Origin: Rhyacophila brunnea
Taxonomy: Eukaryota > Arthropoda > Insecta > Trichoptera > Rhyacophilidae
Direction of reading: 5' to 3'
Assembly (NCBI GenBank): GCA_022495005.1
Contig: JAGYXB010000970.1
Span: forward strand, 1-64,000
DNA length: 64,000 nt
Shown here in pieces: positions 10,212 through 21,524 of this stretch (the first letter of the stretch is position 1; each line of letters opens with the position of its first letter). The notes under the pieces are model-generated. The model worked only from the letters and a program-made list of their open reading frames with translations. It had not been told where the DNA came from and searched no databases. The position numbers were made by a program, and so were the translations under genes.

Positions 10212-11020
10212 TATCATTATCATCATCAACCGCGGTCAATCCACTGCTGGATGAAGGCGTCCCCAAGTTTCCTTAGACTTTCTCGGTCTTGTGTCGTTCG
10301 ATGTCGAACTTTATCAGTTCGTCAATCCAGCGGCTATTAGGGCGACCCTGTGGCCGTTTTGTGCCCCTTGGGTACCATTGGATGACAGCATTTATCCAGC
10401 GCCCATCTTTTTGACGTACAATGTGCCCCGCCTATCTCCATTTCAGCTATTTGGAAACGTCTATTACATCGCGTACTCCTGTCTGCTTCCTTACCCATTC
10501 GTTCCTCTTACGGTCCTTTCGCGTGATGCCCAACATACACCTCTCTATGCCTCGCTGTGCGACTCAGCCTTTGGACATCTATCGTGTTGAGGATCCACGT
10601 CTTGCAGCCATACTTGAGCACGGGCAGCACACATTGATTGAACAGCCTACGCTTAAGACATAATGGTAGGTTATTCTTGAAGATACTATTTAGACGTCCA
10701 AAAACACTCCATCCCAGCTTTGTTCTGCGAGCAATTTCATCGAGCATGCTTCCGTCTTTGGGCACCTGCTGTCCGAGATAGACATAGCTGCTGACTTGCT
10801 CGAGTTGGGTGCCATTAATACATATAATTGCAGGGTCCGGAAAGCAGTTCCTCATCACTTTTGTCTTTGATACATTTATCGTTATGCCGACCGTTTGACT
10901 GACATCCGCGAGTTCAGTCATTCTACCTTGAAGGTCCTTCGGGTCTTGTGAGAATATAACAATATCATCTGCAAAGCGCTGGTGACTGAGGTGCTTCCCA
11001 TTAATTGGAATAATAGTACA
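10212..11020 (-). pseudogene. RTE-like LINE: reverse transcriptase palm to 3' end
   Basis: Read on the minus strand, one frame runs from about 11,016 to 10,508. It includes the catalytic box FADD (10,965-10,976), followed by DIVIFSQDPKDLQGRM, VGITINVSKTKVM, VSSYVYLGQ and RLFNQCVLPVLKYGCKTW. This is the palm-to-thumb order of an RTE-type endonuclease/reverse transcriptase. Downstream blocks in shifted frames include RGIERCMLGIT and a WRWAGH-like segment. The element ends at 10,212 in a GAT/ATG simple repeat. It is 5'-truncated, so the endonuclease domain is absent. It is the longest LINE fragment in the window and a useful reference for the shorter pieces at 6,075, 24,240 and 62,335. Confidence 0.88.
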
Positions 11021-11145
11021 TAATTGTTAGTAAATAACTTTAAACTTTTTAAAAGCTGAGAAATTTTCCGTCGTACGGCGAGCGAGAAGGTTTTTTCTCA
11101 TCGAGAATTAACCGTTTATATGGAAGTAGGGATCACGCACACTCT

Positions 11146-11252
11146 AGTGCACGCCAACCAAGGTCTTGGTACGTAGCTCCTGGGGCACTTTCGGCACAAA
11201 TTTGAACAGTGCATATCGTTCGTTACGCCACGGTATACGCCTGTATAACAGG
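11146..11252 (+). repeat. Dispersed repeat X, copy 2
   Basis: Matches 2,841-2,953 in order and orientation (AGTGCACGC, AAGGTCTTGG, TATACGCCTGTATAA). No ends or duplication found. Confidence 0.6.
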
Positions 11253-11946
11253 TAAATAACTTAGAAAAGCAAGTAAATAACTTCATGGATAGCACAATCA
11301 AAAATGATGCTTATTCGGATTGAGTTCGGGTTGAATGGATTGGTTGGCAGCCCCGGATTTACTTATAGATAGAGCCAAAGGGCTATGATCCAAGGCTTAC
11401 TTAATTAAATTAATAAGGGCCCTGAAGTCTAAAAAACAAATTGAAAAAAAAAACCATGAAAAAACCGTGAGTTAGAGGAAGTATACACATCCGAACAACC
11501 TGGATACAAGAGTGTAAGTACTTTTTCTTAAAATATACAAATATTTAAATCCATGGCAAAAAAATACGCCAACGGAATAAATATTAACAATGAGCAAATC
11601 TCTCATAAGTCATACAAGAAGTTATTAATATGTTTTCCGACGATCTTATAAAAAATACATACGATTTGTAGGAACATCAAATATTGAAGAAGTCTTATAT
11701 TTCATTTCAGTTATTATTTTTACAACTTGAACAACCGTAATAAAAAATACGACTAATAAAACAAAATTTAAGAAATAAATTTGAATTTGATAGAATTTTT
11801 AGACAGAACAGCTGATAATAAATAGAATTCTGATAGGGTATATACCAATACAGTAAATTTTGACGCAGGGTTTTGAATGTGAGTGTCCTACAAAAATGAA
11901 CCACGCATTATATATTATGTGCAATTGTATGTGTAATACACCAATA
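11253..11946. other. No recognisable gene
   Basis: AT-rich DNA with chance-level frames only. Confidence 0.45.
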
Positions 11947-11950
11947 TTAA

Positions 11951-12809
11951 GGCGAAGTCTTCATTGAGCCTTTTTTAAAGAGGCACCTAGCGGAAAAATA
12001 CGAAGCTTGCAATTTGAGACATTTTTTTGATAATTTACAATTTCAACTGTAATAATGTATAAATATGTATTTGAAAACATTAAAAATAAAAATATTTTTT
12101 ATTTTAAGCCAAAGACAAACTTACAATTGTAAAAAATGTAATAAAATGTGAATTTGTTCTATCGGTCCGCACCCTATTATTACATATATTTTATGGTCAT
12201 ATTTATTATTAATATTTAGTTTATTAAGTTTTCTAAGCATCATTTAAGCGATTTTTGACAAATTAATAGTTTTAATATTTGTTATATCTATTTTAAAAAA
12301 CATCGATTTTTATAAAAAATATAAATGTGTATAACTTGAAATCCTTTTTATTTATATCAAATCAATTATTTTTATAAATATAAATAAAATATTTATATTA
12401 ATATAAATAAAAAGGATTTCTAGTTATACACAATTATATATTTTTATAAAAATCGATGTTTTTTAAAATAGATATGAAAAATATTAAAACTATGAATTTG
12501 TCAAAAATCGCTTAGGTGATGCTTAGAAAACTTAATAAACTAAATTTTAATAATAAATATGACCATAAAATACATGTAATAATAGGGTGCGGATCGATAG
12601 AACAAATTCACATTTTAATACATTTTTTACTATTGTAAGTTTGTCTTTGACTTAAAATAAAAAATATTTTTATTTTTAATGTTTTTAGATACATATTTAT
12701 TCATTAATACAGTTGAAATTGTAAATTATCAAAAAAATGTCTCAAATTGCAAGCTTCGTATTTTTCCGCTAGGTGCCTCTTTAAAAAAAGGCTCAGTGAA
12801 GACTTCGCC
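11951..12809. mobile_element. Large palindromic (foldback) element, about 0.86 kb
   Basis: Two arms of roughly 425 bp run from GGCGAAGTCTTCA at 11,951 to its complement ending at 12,809. They meet near 12,380 in an AT-rich centre. By eye the arms match almost throughout, including AGAGGCACCTAGCGG, ACGAAGCTTGCAATTTGAG and GGTGCGGA-type blocks, with scattered differences. The flanks read TTAA on both sides (11,947-11,950 and 12,810-12,813), compatible with a TTAA (piggyBac-like) or simple TA duplication. There is no coding frame. A half copy lies at 60,173. Confidence 0.85.
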
Positions 12810-12813
12810 TTAA

Positions 12814-13703
12814 ATGAGCGTCAATGCATAAACCGAGAGCAGTTGTTAGTACATATTCGACGTATGACGTATTCTTGACACGTGTTTTAATTTATCCCGT
12901 ATTTTTCCTTACTCGAGATCGCTTACCTGCTTCTCCTTACCCGTTAGGTATTCCAGTTACCATTATTTCTGAGTTCCTTGGTTTTCTACCAAAATAAATT
13001 TTAGCCCAGGGTACCTTTGATTGTAAATCCACCGGGGTCGAATGAGTGTGGGTTTAAGCCTCATTCGGTGTTTTTATAGTTTTATAATAGGTTGTAAGTT
13101 AACTATTATATTATGCTATGCACTAATATTTGCTGCCAATTGTTTAACATCATATTATGATAATATATTATTGGAATTAATTTATTCATTTTAGGTAGTA
13201 CACAAGAATTACAATATTTCACTGTGAGCATTTTGTTACGGAATATTCCACGAATCTACGCAAAATGGATTATTTTGCTAAACAAAATATCATACGTATT
13301 ACCTAAATTTTACGAATTTCAAAATCAATTGGTACAAAACTGAAAACTTTTTTCAATTTTCAAGACGATAAAAGGGCATGAGCTGGAATGACAAAAGTTT
13401 TCAATAAAACGGGAGTTGAAACTTATAACAAATAGGAACACAGTTACTTGAAACTTATGTATAATGAAAATATGTATTTCCGTAAAGTTTTTTTACAGTT
13501 TTTATGAATAGATGCAATTTTTAATAATATATGAAATTACATATTGTAGAAAAACATTTCGTAAATACAATATTAAAGCTATGTTGAAGGCGGTACTCAA
13601 TATATATTATATATGTAGGTTATTTTTTACGTTAGGTACGTTTTACATAGTTTTACAAAAATACTGATTAACAAAAATATTAATACAGGGTGACGTGAAT
13701 ATT
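12814..13703. other. No recognisable gene
   Basis: Contains a slightly GC-richer patch (12,880-13,075) with no frame that I can support. The rest is AT-rich spacer. Confidence 0.4.
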
Positions 13704-13879
13704 GTGGGTCCCAGGTTCGTATCCTGGATCTGGCAGAATACAGATAATATTGTTTTTCGATTTACGTTTGGAGTCACAGAAAGGACCTAATAAGTTAAGC
13801 AAGTGGCCAAGATTCTTGTAAAAACAAAATACTTTTTAGAGGCCCATATTATGATCTTATTAGGATTGGACGTGGTCAG
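13704..13879 (+). mobile_element. SINE family 1, 5'-truncated copy
   Basis: Begins within the tRNA-like head (GGGTCCCAGGTTCG and ATCCTGGATCTGGCA) and continues through the family body to GGATTGGACGTGGTC. The A/B-box half of the head upstream of the anticodon is missing. Confidence 0.75.
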
Positions 13880-14482
13880 TGATGAAATGTCATTATTTGA
13901 TTTCATAAGTCTATAATCTAAAAAAAATGAAATGAGTGTATATAAAATATACGTACCTACCAAATAAATATAAAAAATAAATACATGTCCAAAGCTTGTC
14001 CTTTTTATAGTATTTTTTATTTTGCCTTCAACATTTTGGTACTCAAAATTTCAATATCCATTCAAATGTTGTCCTCAAACTTTTTATTCATTGGTTTATT
14101 CAGATAATCTTTTTCTTTTAAAATACCCCCTTAACGTATACTATAATAATTTATTGTGACGGTGCATTTAAAAACGAAAGACGGCAAGAAATTAACAAAC
14201 AAAATTATTAATAATAATTGTACAAAGTAAAATGTTAAATAATAATCGCCAGCAATAAAATATTGGAAATATAAACGTACAAACCAATATGATTTTGTTC
14301 GATGTATATTTTTAAAACTTAACTTTTATAAAATATTTTAAGTAGTGTAATAGTCAATCTCGTGCTTCATAAAACGCTGTTTTTAAACAAACATATGTGT
14401 CAAAAATGTTCTATAGTCTAATACCACTCTGAGTCATTATTATTTGAATTATTTTAACATTTCAATTTAATTTCTTTAATAC
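13880..14482. other. No recognisable gene
   Basis: AT-rich spacer up to the hAT duplication at 14,483. Confidence 0.45.
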
Positions 14483-14490
14483 GTATCTAC

Positions 14491-14900
14491 TAGGGATTGC
14501 AATACCGGTATTTCAAAACCGATATCCCAGTATTTTACGATACCGAAATACCGGTTTTAAAAATTAGACAATACCGATATATTCGGTATTGAACGTGGAA
14601 ACTAAATGTATTAATTAACATAAAAGGCTTAACAGGACTGCATTTTTTTCCGTTGGATTACTCGATGTCTGGTATACTTCCGTGGCCCTTCATCATCATT
14701 GGTGAACAATGACACATGCTTTAAAGTATTAATAATTTAAAGAGATTTTTACATAATATATTATATTTTATTATTGACAGATACTTGCTAGTTACTGTTT
14801 TTTTTTCAATTATTTTACGAATACCGGTATTAATATCGGTATTCAATAGCAAATACCGAATTACCGGTAATAGTAATTTCATTCGGTATTGTAATTCCTA
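14491..14900 (+). mobile_element. Non-autonomous hAT, family A, subtype B, perfect 8-bp TSD
   Basis: 410 bp with the ends TAGGGATTGCAATACC and AATTCCTA. Both flanks are GTATCTAC (14,483-14,490 and 14,901-14,908), an exact 8-bp duplication. Its interior differs from copies 9,011 and 27,641 but matches 60,672 (inverted) and the fragment at 48,860, for instance GGTGAACAATGACAC. Two internal subtypes therefore share one set of termini. Confidence 0.92.
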
Positions 14901-14908
14901 GTATCTAC

Positions 14909-15539
14909 AATATATAAAGTTAAAAATGTAATGCATAATACTCACGTTTCCTTCAAAAGCACACTGTGTATTAGATATTATATAGGATACCTACCTGACT
15001 TTTGTTCTGAGCTCGTTAAGTTTTGTATTTTTAAAAGAAAACCTTTTACTCGCATACACTCAGTGTTCTCATAGAACCGATTTTGACTCGTCCTCCGATG
15101 TTCGAACATAGCACAGCCACCATATTATCGCGATATTGGTTTCATATCTGAGTTCGAGACATCAAAAAGCCGTTCCTTTATCGTGGCGCAAACGTGCGCG
15201 ACTTCCATCGATGACTATTTTATTAAAATTTCCATCCCATTTGTTTGAAACCTTCATTCTACCGAAACATCCCCTAACCGCACCACAGCCGTTAAGGCAC
15301 CCGCGAAGGAAACTTAGGTGAAAGAAAGCGTCGCATTTCTACGGAATTTATATATTTTTTTACTTGTCGTTTGTCACAAGCTCGATCGTAAAATATTACC
15401 ACATACCTACATTTTGTATATTGTATGAAGATATCTTTTAGGAACAACATGCTTCGATAAAATACCGTTTGTTTCTTTTTTTTTTTTTTTCAATTCTTAC
15501 ACTTGAAATATTTTAAGAGCAACGTTACTTATTCACAAT
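14909..15539. other. No clear gene; GC-richer unique patch
   Basis: 15,060-15,330 is richer in G/C and CpG than its surroundings and holds a 61-codon frame (15,136-15,321) ending in an arginine/proline-rich stretch. No domain is recognisable, and the possible AG/GTGAAA donor near its end is not matched in phase by any downstream acceptor that I found. Confidence 0.3.
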
Positions 15540-15541
15540 TA

Positions 15542-16115
15542 CAGTCGAACTTGGTTATTACGATCACGAAAATAGCGAGATCTCGGATGTAATGAGGAAA
15601 CATTCGTTGAAATTTTAGTTTATGATTTTCTACATACATTTATTCACTTTGCTACTTCTCGGCTATACCGAGCAAAACTGTTAATGTAAAACATTTTCGA
15701 CCCTAAGAAATAAAATCCGACCGGGCAGTTAACTAGACCGATGCCGGTAGGATCGGATTACGTTTATGACACTAGTTAAGTGCCTAAGTACCTAATTGGT
15801 GTTTTCACCGACAACATTGAAAAAGTATCCACGTATAAATGGTTGAAATTGCATGTAAAAATACAAGCTTTGTGAAGTCAGTAGGTACCTAACATCGCCG
15901 ATGGCTCGGCACTTCATTACAATAAACAAAATTATTTTGTAGTTTATGAATGCCATGCTTGTTTCGGGGATTTTTACGATGGTTTTCAGATTTTTTATGT
16001 TCAATGCTTAAATAGAACGTGGCGCGAAAAATGTTATATAACGATATAATGAGTAATGCTTATAACGGGCAAATTCAAACAGTCCCATCTTTCTCGTAAT
16101 AACCAAGTTCGACTG
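15542..16115. mobile_element. Pogo/Tigger-like non-autonomous element
   Basis: 574 bp with inverted ends CAGTCGAACTTGGTTATTAC and the complement, each flanked by TA (15,540-15,541 and 16,116-16,117). The subterminal pattern AGCGAGATCTCGGATGTAAT resembles the usual CAGTNGAACCTCG-type pogo/Tigger ends. There is no transposase frame, so any mobilisation would depend on an enzyme supplied elsewhere. Confidence 0.85.
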
Positions 16116-16254
16116 TAATATATTGATATGCTGTTAATACTATTATCATGTTAGTATTACGATTACATGAATTATTAATATTCAGATCAGCATTGTCTGA
16201 TTTTGAAATACCATGAATGTCATAGCTGTTATTATTAATTTGAATGCTGCATAG

Positions 16255-16400
16255 ACGAACCGGTAGCTTAAAGAAGAAGAATTCTCTCGTGGATAGTGAA
16301 GGTTGTTAGTTTGAATCCCACGCAGTCTGAAAGAAATTCTTAAATAGATATGTTAATGAGGTTATTTAAAATTGTGTATTTTGAATAAATAAATTCGCAC
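16255..16400 (+). repeat. tRNA-like SINE fragment, second family
   Basis: GACGAACCGGTAGCTTAAAG is followed about 45 bases later by GTTAGTTTGAATCCCACG, an A-box/B-box arrangement. An AT-rich body then ends in AATAAATAAA. A similar arrangement occurs at 53,412. Confidence 0.4.
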
Positions 16401-16689
16401 ATTGTATATGTAAGTTTTTATCCAAAAGCATTTCTGCCGATAATAAATATATCAAATTGAATTTGAAAATACATTTTATCATACGTTTATGTTATTGGAA
16501 TTATTAAATTCGTAAAATACGTCATCGTTTTAATATTTGATTCCTCGGTGTTATTCATTATTCCACTAGATTTTAGCAAAAAGTACCGTACCTATATTCT
16601 TGGATATATAATTTTCTGTACTTATAAATTCTTTGTAGACAGAGACACATTTTAAATGTTTAAATATTAGATTAATATTTCATTACTGC

Positions 16690-16872
16690 TCTATAATCTG
16701 ATATGGATCTTGGCAGCCTCACGAAGATGTTTTTTAATAGATTTTTGTTTTACGAGAAATAGATAATCACTCGAAAAAACAGTACCTACACGAATTTTTC
16801 CGATCCAGGATTTTAATGTGAGACCCACGACATTGTTAGGCGATACGCTAGCATTCGGTAACCATGGGCGCT
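16690..16872 (-). mobile_element. SINE family 1, diverged copy
   Basis: In reverse orientation it keeps the body landmarks (TTTACGAGAAATAGAT) and a decayed head (CGATCCAGGATTTTAATGTG and GAGACCCACG) ending near ACCATGGGCGC. It is the most diverged copy of the family. Confidence 0.55.
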
Positions 16873-16883
16873 ACAACGTATAA

Positions 16884-17530
16884 TTTGTGTTGAGTATTCT
16901 TGAATATGCCAGCATTATTTGGAGTCCTAATAGGTCCATCCACACAATGAAGTTGGATCGAGTCCACGATAGATTTCTTAGATTTCTCTACTTAAGAACA
17001 TACGGGTTCTTTCCTTATGATAATGATAATAAAATGAATTTCCCGACTCGTTTTCTTCTGGGTATGCTATCAATGCAATCACTGTCCACCCGAAGAGTGA
17101 TTGCTCTTTTAAAGCATTTCTTTTTACTTCTTCGTGGGTTCATTTAGAATCCGTATATACTGGCAATATTAATTTTCATGTTCCCACCAATATCACTCAT
17201 AACCACAGAACAGGTCTTCAAGATACCTCGTCGCAGGACAGATGTTATGTTTCATGATGCTTATTTGATGGCACCATAAAGGTTGATTTTTTTTTATTAA
17301 CTATATAATGTTTGTGGACGTGTTAAAAAGGTTAAATTTATAATTGTATATATTATCATGTTTCTTTATTATTTACATAAACACATGCTGTCTTTTCTAC
17401 TTTCTTGTTATATTAGTTGTTATTTGTAATTAAGAAATTTTTTATATTTTTTTATTTATTATGTATTATGGCGCATTGGCCAATCGCTGTAATGGCGTAA
17501 TACTATTTTTTCTAAATAAATAAATATATA
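16884..17530 (+). pseudogene. Jockey/CR1-like LINE 3' end
   Basis: The frame at 16,887-17,147 encodes LSILEYASIIWSPN, RVHDRFLRFLYLRT and LLGMLSMQSLSTRR, the C-terminal thumb region of Jockey/CR1-type reverse transcriptases. After a stop and a frameshift, IPRRRTDVMFHDAY continues the conserved tail. A 3' untranslated stretch follows and ends in TAAATAAATAAATA. The upstream palm is missing, so this is a 5'-truncated copy, inserted just after a diverged SINE. Confidence 0.85.
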
Positions 17531-17971
17531 TTATCGTACACAATTGAATAGTACTGAATTTTTACTATTGTAGTAAAAGTTAATTTTGAATTTAGTAGGT
17601 TTTATAAAATAAATTAAAAAAATATATCATGCATGTTTTATATATTTTTTTATTTAAATGTTCAGTTAAAGCCAAGAATTATTTCAGTTTATACAATTCA
17701 AATTCCTACTGTCCCCAATGGTCGTAAAATGCACTTGCGTTATGTAGTCAAACGTTTTTAGATTATTCCTTTTACGACTTCAATTTCATGTTTATAGCAA
17801 AACGACCTTACAATATCGTTATCTTTTTTTTATGTACTGTAGACCGTTAATCGATTGTTTTGTTGTACGAATACATGTATTTTAAACACCAAAGTAATTA
17901 CTGCTTCAAAAGTCAATATATTGATTTGATAATAAACCAGTTTTCGAAAAAATATAAATTTATGACAACAT
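17531..17971. other. No recognisable gene
   Basis: AT-rich spacer without supported features. Confidence 0.45.
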
Positions 17972-17985
17972 AGAGAGGATCGAAC

Positions 17986-18205
17986 ATAAATCGTGCTTCT
18001 CACTTCTCATTGCTGCCCATATTCAAATCCAGAAATGTCCACAGAAAAACTAAGACCTGGATGTATAAAACCATCATACGCACAGTCGTTGCATACGGAT
18101 GCGAGTCATGGACGCTAAATATGAAAGCAGCTGAAATGGTGGACTGCTTTGAGAGAAAGATCCTGAGGCGGATATACGGACCCATGAATGAAGAGAGGAT
18201 TGAAC
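17986..18205 (+). pseudogene. Internal fragment of a LINE reverse transcriptase
   Basis: Encodes HRKTKTWMYKTIIRTVVAYG, CESWTL and ERKILRRIYGPMNEE, the hallmark segment after the palm of RTE/I-type endonuclease-reverse transcriptases. It has neither the palm nor a 3' end. The piece lies between near-identical 14-mers AGAGAGGAT(C/T)GAAC at 17,972 and 18,192. That could be a duplication or a repair microhomology, though the right one also fits the coding frame. Confidence 0.8.
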
Positions 18206-18347
18206 GATTTGTCGTTGTACTTAAATGACAATAATTATTATTGCTAATAGATGATTTTGACCCAAAGTTTCAATTCTATTATAGGATTAAATATTTAGTT
18301 TGTATGTTTATCAATAAGATTCTAAGAAGTGTTAGTTACCTCATGAC

Positions 18348-18750
18348 CATGGCCCCCATAAGGGGGGGCTGACAGGGTCCTAGCCTAGGGGCCTAGGCTC
18401 AAAAGGGGCCCGGCGAGGCAAGTCGACCAGATAAGTGAGATAAATATCACAAATTTGCTTTACTAGTTAAAAAGTCCTAAAATTTTCCTTCGATAATATT
18501 ATTATTTAAAATTATGTGGTTGTACGATACAATTTTTAATTGTGTACCTATCAATACTCGACATTTCCATAATTTAAATGGATGTATTAAAATATACAAA
18601 AACACACTAAATACACACATTAATTTTATCGCATACACCATTTGGAAAACGTTACTGTAGAGCGCCACACTGCCTTTATCCTTAGTGATAGGTAGGGGGG
18701 CCCGCCAAAAATCCTATCCTGGGGGCCCGTTTCAGGATGTGGGGGCCATG
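18348..18750 (+). mobile_element. Non-autonomous hAT, family D (CATGGCCCCC ends), copy 1
   Basis: 403 bp, with GC-rich ends CATGGCCCCC...GGGGGCCATG enclosing an AT-rich middle. Both flanks are CTCATGAC (18,340-18,347 and 18,751-18,758), a perfect 8-bp duplication. The subterminal blocks TGACAGGG, CCTAGGCTC and GGGGGGCCCG are shared with copies at 31,381 and 47,761. Confidence 0.92.
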
Positions 18751-18758
18751 CTCATGAC

Positions 18759-20283
18759 ATATGGTAACTTTACCAGAAAGCTCCGGAATTAGAATCTCAT
18801 TGCAAAACGAATACCTGATAACTATAAATTGCTAAATAAATAGGTATATAAATGTAGGTATATGTGGTTAGTATCCCATCAGTCGATTTTATTTCTACAG
18901 CGAATCTAACATTACAGTAAATTGCAATACATGCAGAATATATGGGTGTATTATTAAACAGTGGTGAAAGGTGACTTTTGGAAAGAGGTTGGCTGTGGAG
19001 ATCTGAGAAAAAGAGCACACTTGTCGAAGAAGATAATACGATATTACTACTAATGGATAGGTACACACCAATGGCAACGACATACTTTGATGAGATATCA
19101 AAAACTCACTGGCGACATAAAATTGAACAATGAACTTAAATTTCAAGTAGTAGTAAGTCACTATTTGCCTAAACATATAAAATATTTTTTATTTTTGCAA
19201 ACAATCTATGTTTATTTATATGTGATTAAATGTCATAAAAATTATTTTTTTAAATTATCTATTTAATAATTATTTTTGACTAAGCTGCAGTCATAGACAA
19301 TAATTTTATGCGCAAAGGCTTAGAGATAAAAGAGTATCTACCATATTGCATACAATGCAATGGACAGACTGAGGCCACATGATGTCCATAGAAAAAAACA
19401 TCAGTATTCCTCGACGAATAATCCGATAAATACGTTCAAAACAGATGGTGCACTGTGGCATATTTATTAAACCTTTGACAGATTGTTTTGTAATCTGTAT
19501 ATATTTATAATACATTCCTATATATTCGATAGATGACGTTTTGTCATTTTTCATAATTTTTAATTAATTTTTTATACTTAATTCAAATATGTATTTATAT
19601 ATTTTGAAAACAGATATTGTATACATATAAAAAATAACGATACGAAAAAGTCGAATTAACGACAATGAATCCTTAAATCTTAGTTAAGTTAAACTCCGTT
19701 AGCAACGTTGATATGTGATTGAAATATTGGCTAAACATTATATTTTGCATATCTTTACACTGGGACCAAAATTTGTAATTGAAATTGGTTTTGGTTGATT
19801 TTAATGGTCGACATTTTAACAAGCAAATAAGTTTAATAAGAGACGAAGTTTACTTAAAAAATGATATTAAAAATATTCACCCCTAAAAGGTCGCACATAA
19901 AAAATAAAATCATGCTTTGGTTCAACATATTACTTTAAGCAAATTATTATTTTAAATAATGGACATAATAAATTTTAATATGGATCGTGAGCGACTGATG
20001 CGAATCGAAATGACTATTTAAGAATATGTTTATCCACATATTATATTATTACGAACTATGAAAAATTGATCCAAGAAATTTAATACGAAAGATCCTACCT
20101 ACTAAATAAATTGTCATTCTTTTATGTCATAGGTATTTTTTTTACATACAACATTCATATACTATATGGTTGGGTGTTAATAAAAAAAAAAGGATTAAAT
20201 ATTTCTAATTATGTTCATTAATGAGTTTAAATAATATTTTAAACTTTATTCAATTTCAATTCAATTGTTTAAAAGAAATGGAA
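18759..20283. other. No recognisable gene
   Basis: AT-rich DNA. Minus-strand frames of 80-93 codons near 18,797-19,176 and 19,306-19,554 have chance-like composition and no domain that I recognise. Confidence 0.4.
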
Positions 20284-20560
20284 CTCATATTTATTTGAAC
20301 ATAGATTATTCGAAAACACCTCATGCATATACCCACTACAACAAATCATTTAAAAAATATATTACACCTGACGATACTTGAATTTCTAACTACTGGATTC
20401 ACGCCCATGTGCTTTTCCAATTAAGCTACGAGTATCCTACTTAATTACGATGAATTTAACTAGTAATTCTTACATGAGATGCTTATCAAATTGGGTTAAT
20501 AATGTTGGATATCGGTTTTTGCATATTAAATGAAGGTGGGTATCATTTAAATGCGTTTAT
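20284..20560 (-). mobile_element. tRNA-bearing inverted-repeat element, copy e (subfamily 2)
   Basis: Arm remnants (TTGAACATAGATTATTCG and AAAACACCTCATGCATA) are followed by a minus-strand tRNA-like segment (about 20,366-20,440) and the family middle GATATCGGTTTTTGC. The tRNA-like part resembles those at 38,205 and 55,398 more than those at 1,247 or 7,787, so two subfamilies exist. Neither outer terminus is intact. Confidence 0.55.
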
Positions 20561-20742
20561 TATTAACTGACGTAACGGGATCACTTCATAAAATAAATGA
20601 TTTATCACATTATGTATTTTTGTTAAATATATGTGGCGATCGACGAGTTCCGTGAAAATAAGCAGTGTTAGCAAAATCCTGACATACGAATAATAGTTCT
20701 CAAACTAAAACTATTTCTTTATTGTTTTAACATTGTTCACAG

Positions 20743-20945
20743 GCCATCGGCAGTTTCAAATAACGCTGACGCCAAACGACGACAAACCATATTATGATTC
20801 GTTTGGTATATACATTTTTAGCATACAAATTTCGCATGAATCTAATTACCAATTGCAAATAAAAACTTTTACCTCTGGTAATACTATTTATATTTATTAT
20901 GAAAAATTCATTTTCTCATCGAAGGCCTGGAATACTCAGTGTTAG
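20743..20945 (+). CDS. Candidate terminal exon of an unknown gene
   Basis: A frame of about 66 codons runs from an AG acceptor (TTGTTCACAG ending at 20,742, preceded by a T-rich stretch) to TAG at 20,943-20,945. An AATAAA poly(A) signal follows 25 bases later. Entering at phase 2 gives HRQFQITLTPNDDKPYYDSF, with later pieces SHESNYQLQIKTF, IYIYYEKF and SKAWNTQC. The composition is varied (D, N, Q, Y, H, W) and more protein-like than most frames here. I do not recognise the family, and no upstream exon of matching phase was found. A chance frame or an old transposon ORF end remains possible. Confidence 0.33.
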
Positions 20946-20969
20946 CATTTTTCAGTCGTGATGGGTTTC

Positions 20970-20975
20970 AATAAA
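20970..20975 (+). promoter_or_regulatory. Possible poly(A) signal AATAAA
   Basis: The hexamer lies 25 bases after the stop of the candidate terminal exon. In AT-rich DNA it is common by chance, so its weight comes only from its position. Confidence 0.3.
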
Positions 20976-21263
20976 AGGCTAACACGATTGAACAAATATC
21001 TCAGTCTACATTTTTTCTTGATAGATAACTTTCACTGAGTTCGGTTAATAATACCTACCTCACTGTCATCTTTTATCATTATATCTATGTAAACTGTACC
21101 TGTAAATCTGTGAAATAAACACGCCAGCAACTAAGCTACCAGTCTTCATACTACAGTCATCTCCACATCATCATCCGCACACTTACATCCAAATATATAT
21201 TATGTACCTAGTATTGATATCTGTCTAAGGTATGCACGTTTCATTGTGCAATGTGCTTCTGAT

Positions 21264-21516
21264 CAGCACTCGAAATGGAAAAATTAACGAACCGGAGCGC
21301 TCGACAATTTTCTGAAGATGTTTACATAGTAAAGTTATCAAAGTTTATGTTTTTTTTCATAAAAATAAGTGTGTTATAAGTGTGTTAGATTTTCTATTAT
21401 ATGGCATATCCAGCTCAGATGGTCAAATTATTTATTCCACGAGACGGAGCGATAATTTTACCGATTTCACGAACAGGAACGGCGCTCCGGTGCGTTCCGG
21501 TCCATTTCGAGCCCTG
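21264..21516 (+). mobile_element. Non-autonomous hAT, family C, copy 1, perfect 8-bp TSD
   Basis: 253 bp with ends CAGCACTCGAAATGGAA and TTCCATTTCGAGCCCTG-type complement. Subterminal blocks GAACCGGAGCGCTCG and GGCGCTCCGGTGCGTTCC face each other. The flanks are both CTTCTGAT (21,256-21,263 and 21,517-21,524). The interior matches 60,941-61,175 closely. No coding capacity. Confidence 0.93.
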
Positions 21517-21524
21517 CTTCTGAT

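Noticed and set aside
10291..10663. Plus-strand frames of 80-99 codons near 10.3-10.7 kb
   Set aside because: They are antisense shadows of the minus-strand RTE-like reverse transcriptase, whose FADD box and conserved blocks read on the other strand.
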